Origin: a virus | Length of the DNA: 51,801 nucleotides | Direction: 5' to 3' (one strand) | Virus record (IMG/VR): IMGVR_UViG_3300044591_002313 | Span: 1-51,801 of that record | Shown here: positions 50,528-51,801 of the stretch, one piece after another | Layout of the letters: every line of letters begins with the position of its first letter | Numbering within the stretch: the first letter of the stretch is position 1 | Program-made: the position numbers and the translations under genes | The notes under the pieces: model-generated | What the model was told of the DNA's origin: nothing | The model's database searches: none | What the model saw: the letters and a program-made list of their open reading frames with translations, nothing else

Positions 50528-51228
50528 TATGCTATAAACTTTCTATTTGATTGCCTAAAATCATTACCAATATATGTTTTGGTTTCTTCATTATTCGGTT
50601 CATAATGTTGGCAAATCGGCTTATTTGCAATAATAACTCTATTTTGTATAGCCAATTTCCTTTGAGGGTAATCTGCTACATAATTCAAAGTTTTTAAGAT
50701 TTCATATATATCTTTTGCTGCTCTTATATTAACATATAAACATAAATTACCCCAAGGAGCAGCATGACATAAAGAAAAGTGTGTTTTTTTATGATAATAA
50801 ATACTGGTAGGATGATTCATCGTGTCAATAAATGCTGGCTGATGAAGTATCATAACATCTGCTGATTCAAATTCTTCCTTGCCTCGTTTGATTGATTCTA
50901 TTATTTCGTCCTTATTGTTTACCAATGGAATAACATCGTCTTCCATTACAATACATTCTTCTATATTATTTGCTAATATGTGTTGATACAACATACAAAA
51001 ACTTATAGCACAAGCAATTTCTCCTTCATTTAAAGCCCTGCCCATACAGGACACTGCTCTACCCTCACTATAATTAAAAGGATAAAGAAGCGAACCATCT
51101 GCAATATTTCTTCTATCATAAGCGGGCCAAAAATTAATATCTAAATCTAGTCCTTCGATCCATCTCTGTTTTATCAAACTTTTTCTTTCGGTTGCTCTAT
51201 CTAAATGTATACAAAAAATAGGGATCAT
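50527..51228 (-). CDS. GT25-like glycosyltransferase
   Basis: The 233-residue protein is a close paralogue of the first domain of the three-domain gene at 45644: IFCIHLDRATERKSLI, LDINFWPAYDRR, ALNEGEIACAISFCMLY, CIVMEDDVIPL and APWGNLCLYVN. It is a GT-A transferase of lipooligosaccharide type. It is joined to the GT2 fusion by a one-base overlap. Confidence 0.82.
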   Translation of the reverse strand: MIPIFCIHLDRATERKSLIKQRWIEGLDLDINFWPAYDRRNIADGSLLYPFNYSEGRAVSCMGRALNEGEIACAISFCMLYQHILANNIEECIVMEDDVIPLVNNKDEIIESIKRGKEEFESADVMILHQPAFIDTMNHPTSIYYHKKTHFSLCHAAPWGNLCLYVNIRAAKDIYEILKTLNYVADYPQRKLAIQNRVIIANKPICQHYEPNNEETKTYIGNDFRQSNRKFIA

Positions 51229-51801
51229 ATATGTAACATCATATTTTGGTTAGATAACACTATATCTTCAACAGTATTACAGTTAATAATATTATATATT
51301 TTAGATTTGTTAATAGTTAATTTAGTATTATTATTGCATGAGCCCCTAGTTACCTTATTGTTCATGTAGTATTTATAAGATCCTAAATAGTGATTAATAA
51401 ACATGATTTTTTTGTTTGATAAATTTATGCTAAATGTTGAATTTTTACCTAATGAAATATAGTCTTTTTTATCATATGCATTAAATTTATTATAATGATG
51501 ACGTATATGTGATACTAAATTAGTTTTAGCAAAACTCTTACAACACCATTCATAGTGGTATCCAATCGTATCAAGTCTGTCTATTAAAAAATGCTGATAT
51601 GCTATGTCTTTTGACAATTGTTTACATCTTTTTGTAAAGGAATGTACAATTTCCTTTGGTTGTTCTATCAAATTGTTTGAACCAAACCAGTACCAATCAA
51701 TTATAATTTCTTGATATCGTGTATTTTGATACTCTCTCAAAATCTGTTTAATATCTATTTCTTGTGGAGAATAGCAAAACTCATCTAAATCAAACACACC
51801 C
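51225..51801 (-). CDS. GT92-like glycosyltransferase, N-terminus beyond the window
   Basis: The frame is open at base 51801 and reads G-V-FDLDEFCYSP at the edge; FDLDEF is the metal-binding motif (F-x-D-x-DEF) of GT92/DUF23-like enzymes. About 190 further residues follow: IIIDWYWFGSNNL, and SKIYNIINC near the end. The GTG at 51795-51797 is probably an internal valine, not a start. Stop overlaps the GT25 start (ATGA). Confidence 0.7.
   Translation of the reverse strand, partial: GVFDLDEFCYSPQEIDIKQILREYQNTRYQEIIIDWYWFGSNNLIEQPKEIVHSFTKRCKQLSKDIAYQHFLIDRLDTIGYHYEWCCKSFAKTNLVSHIRHHYNKFNAYDKKDYISLGKNSTFSINLSNKKIMFINHYLGSYKYYMNNKVTRGSCNNNTKLTINKSKIYNIINCNTVEDIVLSNQNMMLHI

Noticed and set aside
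51795-51797. GTG start for the GT92-like gene
   Set aside because: The frame is open to the window edge and the codon lies directly before the FDLDEF motif, which is normally deep inside the domain, so the N-terminus is missing.
1-51801. CRISPR arrays, insertion sequences, integrase and attachment sites
   Set aside because: I saw no regularly spaced direct repeats, transposase or integrase motifs, and no matched direct repeats at the tRNA that would mark integration.

Overview
This window is most simply read as part of a large tailed-phage genome (Caudoviricetes). It is strongly AT-rich and densely packed, with genes joined by ATGA or TAATG start/stop overlaps. Phage hallmarks are an rIIA/rIIB-like pair, tail-fibre and adhesin-like proteins, a holin-like protein, a phage-type sigma factor, a ClpP-like protease next to small conserved phage proteins, an ATP-dependent DNA ligase, a RuvB helicase and a Leu tRNA. 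No terminase, major capsid protein, portal or DNA polymerase is present, so this is only a fraction of the genome. The host cannot be named. Shine-Dalgarno sites and TTGACA/TATAAT-type promoters point to an ordinary bacterial host, and exported proteins (signal peptides, a membrane-anchored thioredoxin) suggest a Gram-negative-like envelope.

Layout. (1) 1-1582, minus: the C-terminally truncated end of a multidomain glycosyltransferase. (2) 1.6-5.5 kb, minus: small membrane or exported proteins, a papain-fold cysteine peptidase and a holin-like protein; this may be an envelope or lysis module. (3) 5.5-10.9 kb, minus: virion adhesin/tail-fibre proteins, one of which fuses a Big_2 Ig-like domain to a trypsin fold, ending upstream with a strongly punctuated single-gene unit at 10331-10891. 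(4) 10.9-21.4 kb, minus: a coupled operon with a lysine-less DeoC-like protein, ClpP-like protease, sigma factor, ferritin-like protein, GMP reductase, deoxyribosyltransferase-like and macro-domain proteins, plus three glycosyltransferases. (5) 21.6-26.0 kb, plus: a four-gene glycosyltransferase/methyltransferase island. (6) 26.0-31.0 kb, minus: trypsin, actin-like ATPase, membrane coiled-coil, subtilisin, secreted trypsin, secreted zinc metalloprotease and anchored thioredoxin. (7) 31.0-34.2 kb: a structured non-coding stretch, a PspC protein, and RuvB preceded by a zinc-ribbon protein with a RuvA-domain-III-like tail. (8) 34.2-44.6 kb: primase-like protein, tRNA-like element, rIIB, rIIA, kinase-like protein, tRNA-Leu, HhH DNA glycosylase, sulfotransferase and DNA ligase, several with near-consensus sigma-70 promoters. 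(9) 44.6-51.8 kb: a stop-interrupted polysaccharide deacetylase (plus), then minus-strand sugar genes including a three-domain glycosyltransferase, WecB epimerase, a GT2-pyruvyltransferase-like fusion, GT25 and a truncated GT92-like gene.

Three threads stand out. First, about ten glycosyltransferases plus an epimerase, a sulfotransferase, a methyltransferase and a deacetylase imply glycan decoration of virion or host. Second, seven different peptidases are encoded, four of them in an operon with an actin-like ATPase. Third, two promoter vocabularies are visible: TTGACA-N16/17-TATNNT sites in front of DNA-metabolism genes, and a recurrent GGTGTAT(T/A) element 15-50 bases before starts of other genes, which could be the target of the phage's own sigma factor.

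All calls rest on reading motifs by eye; no database search was run. No gene-free stretch exceeds about 210 bases.
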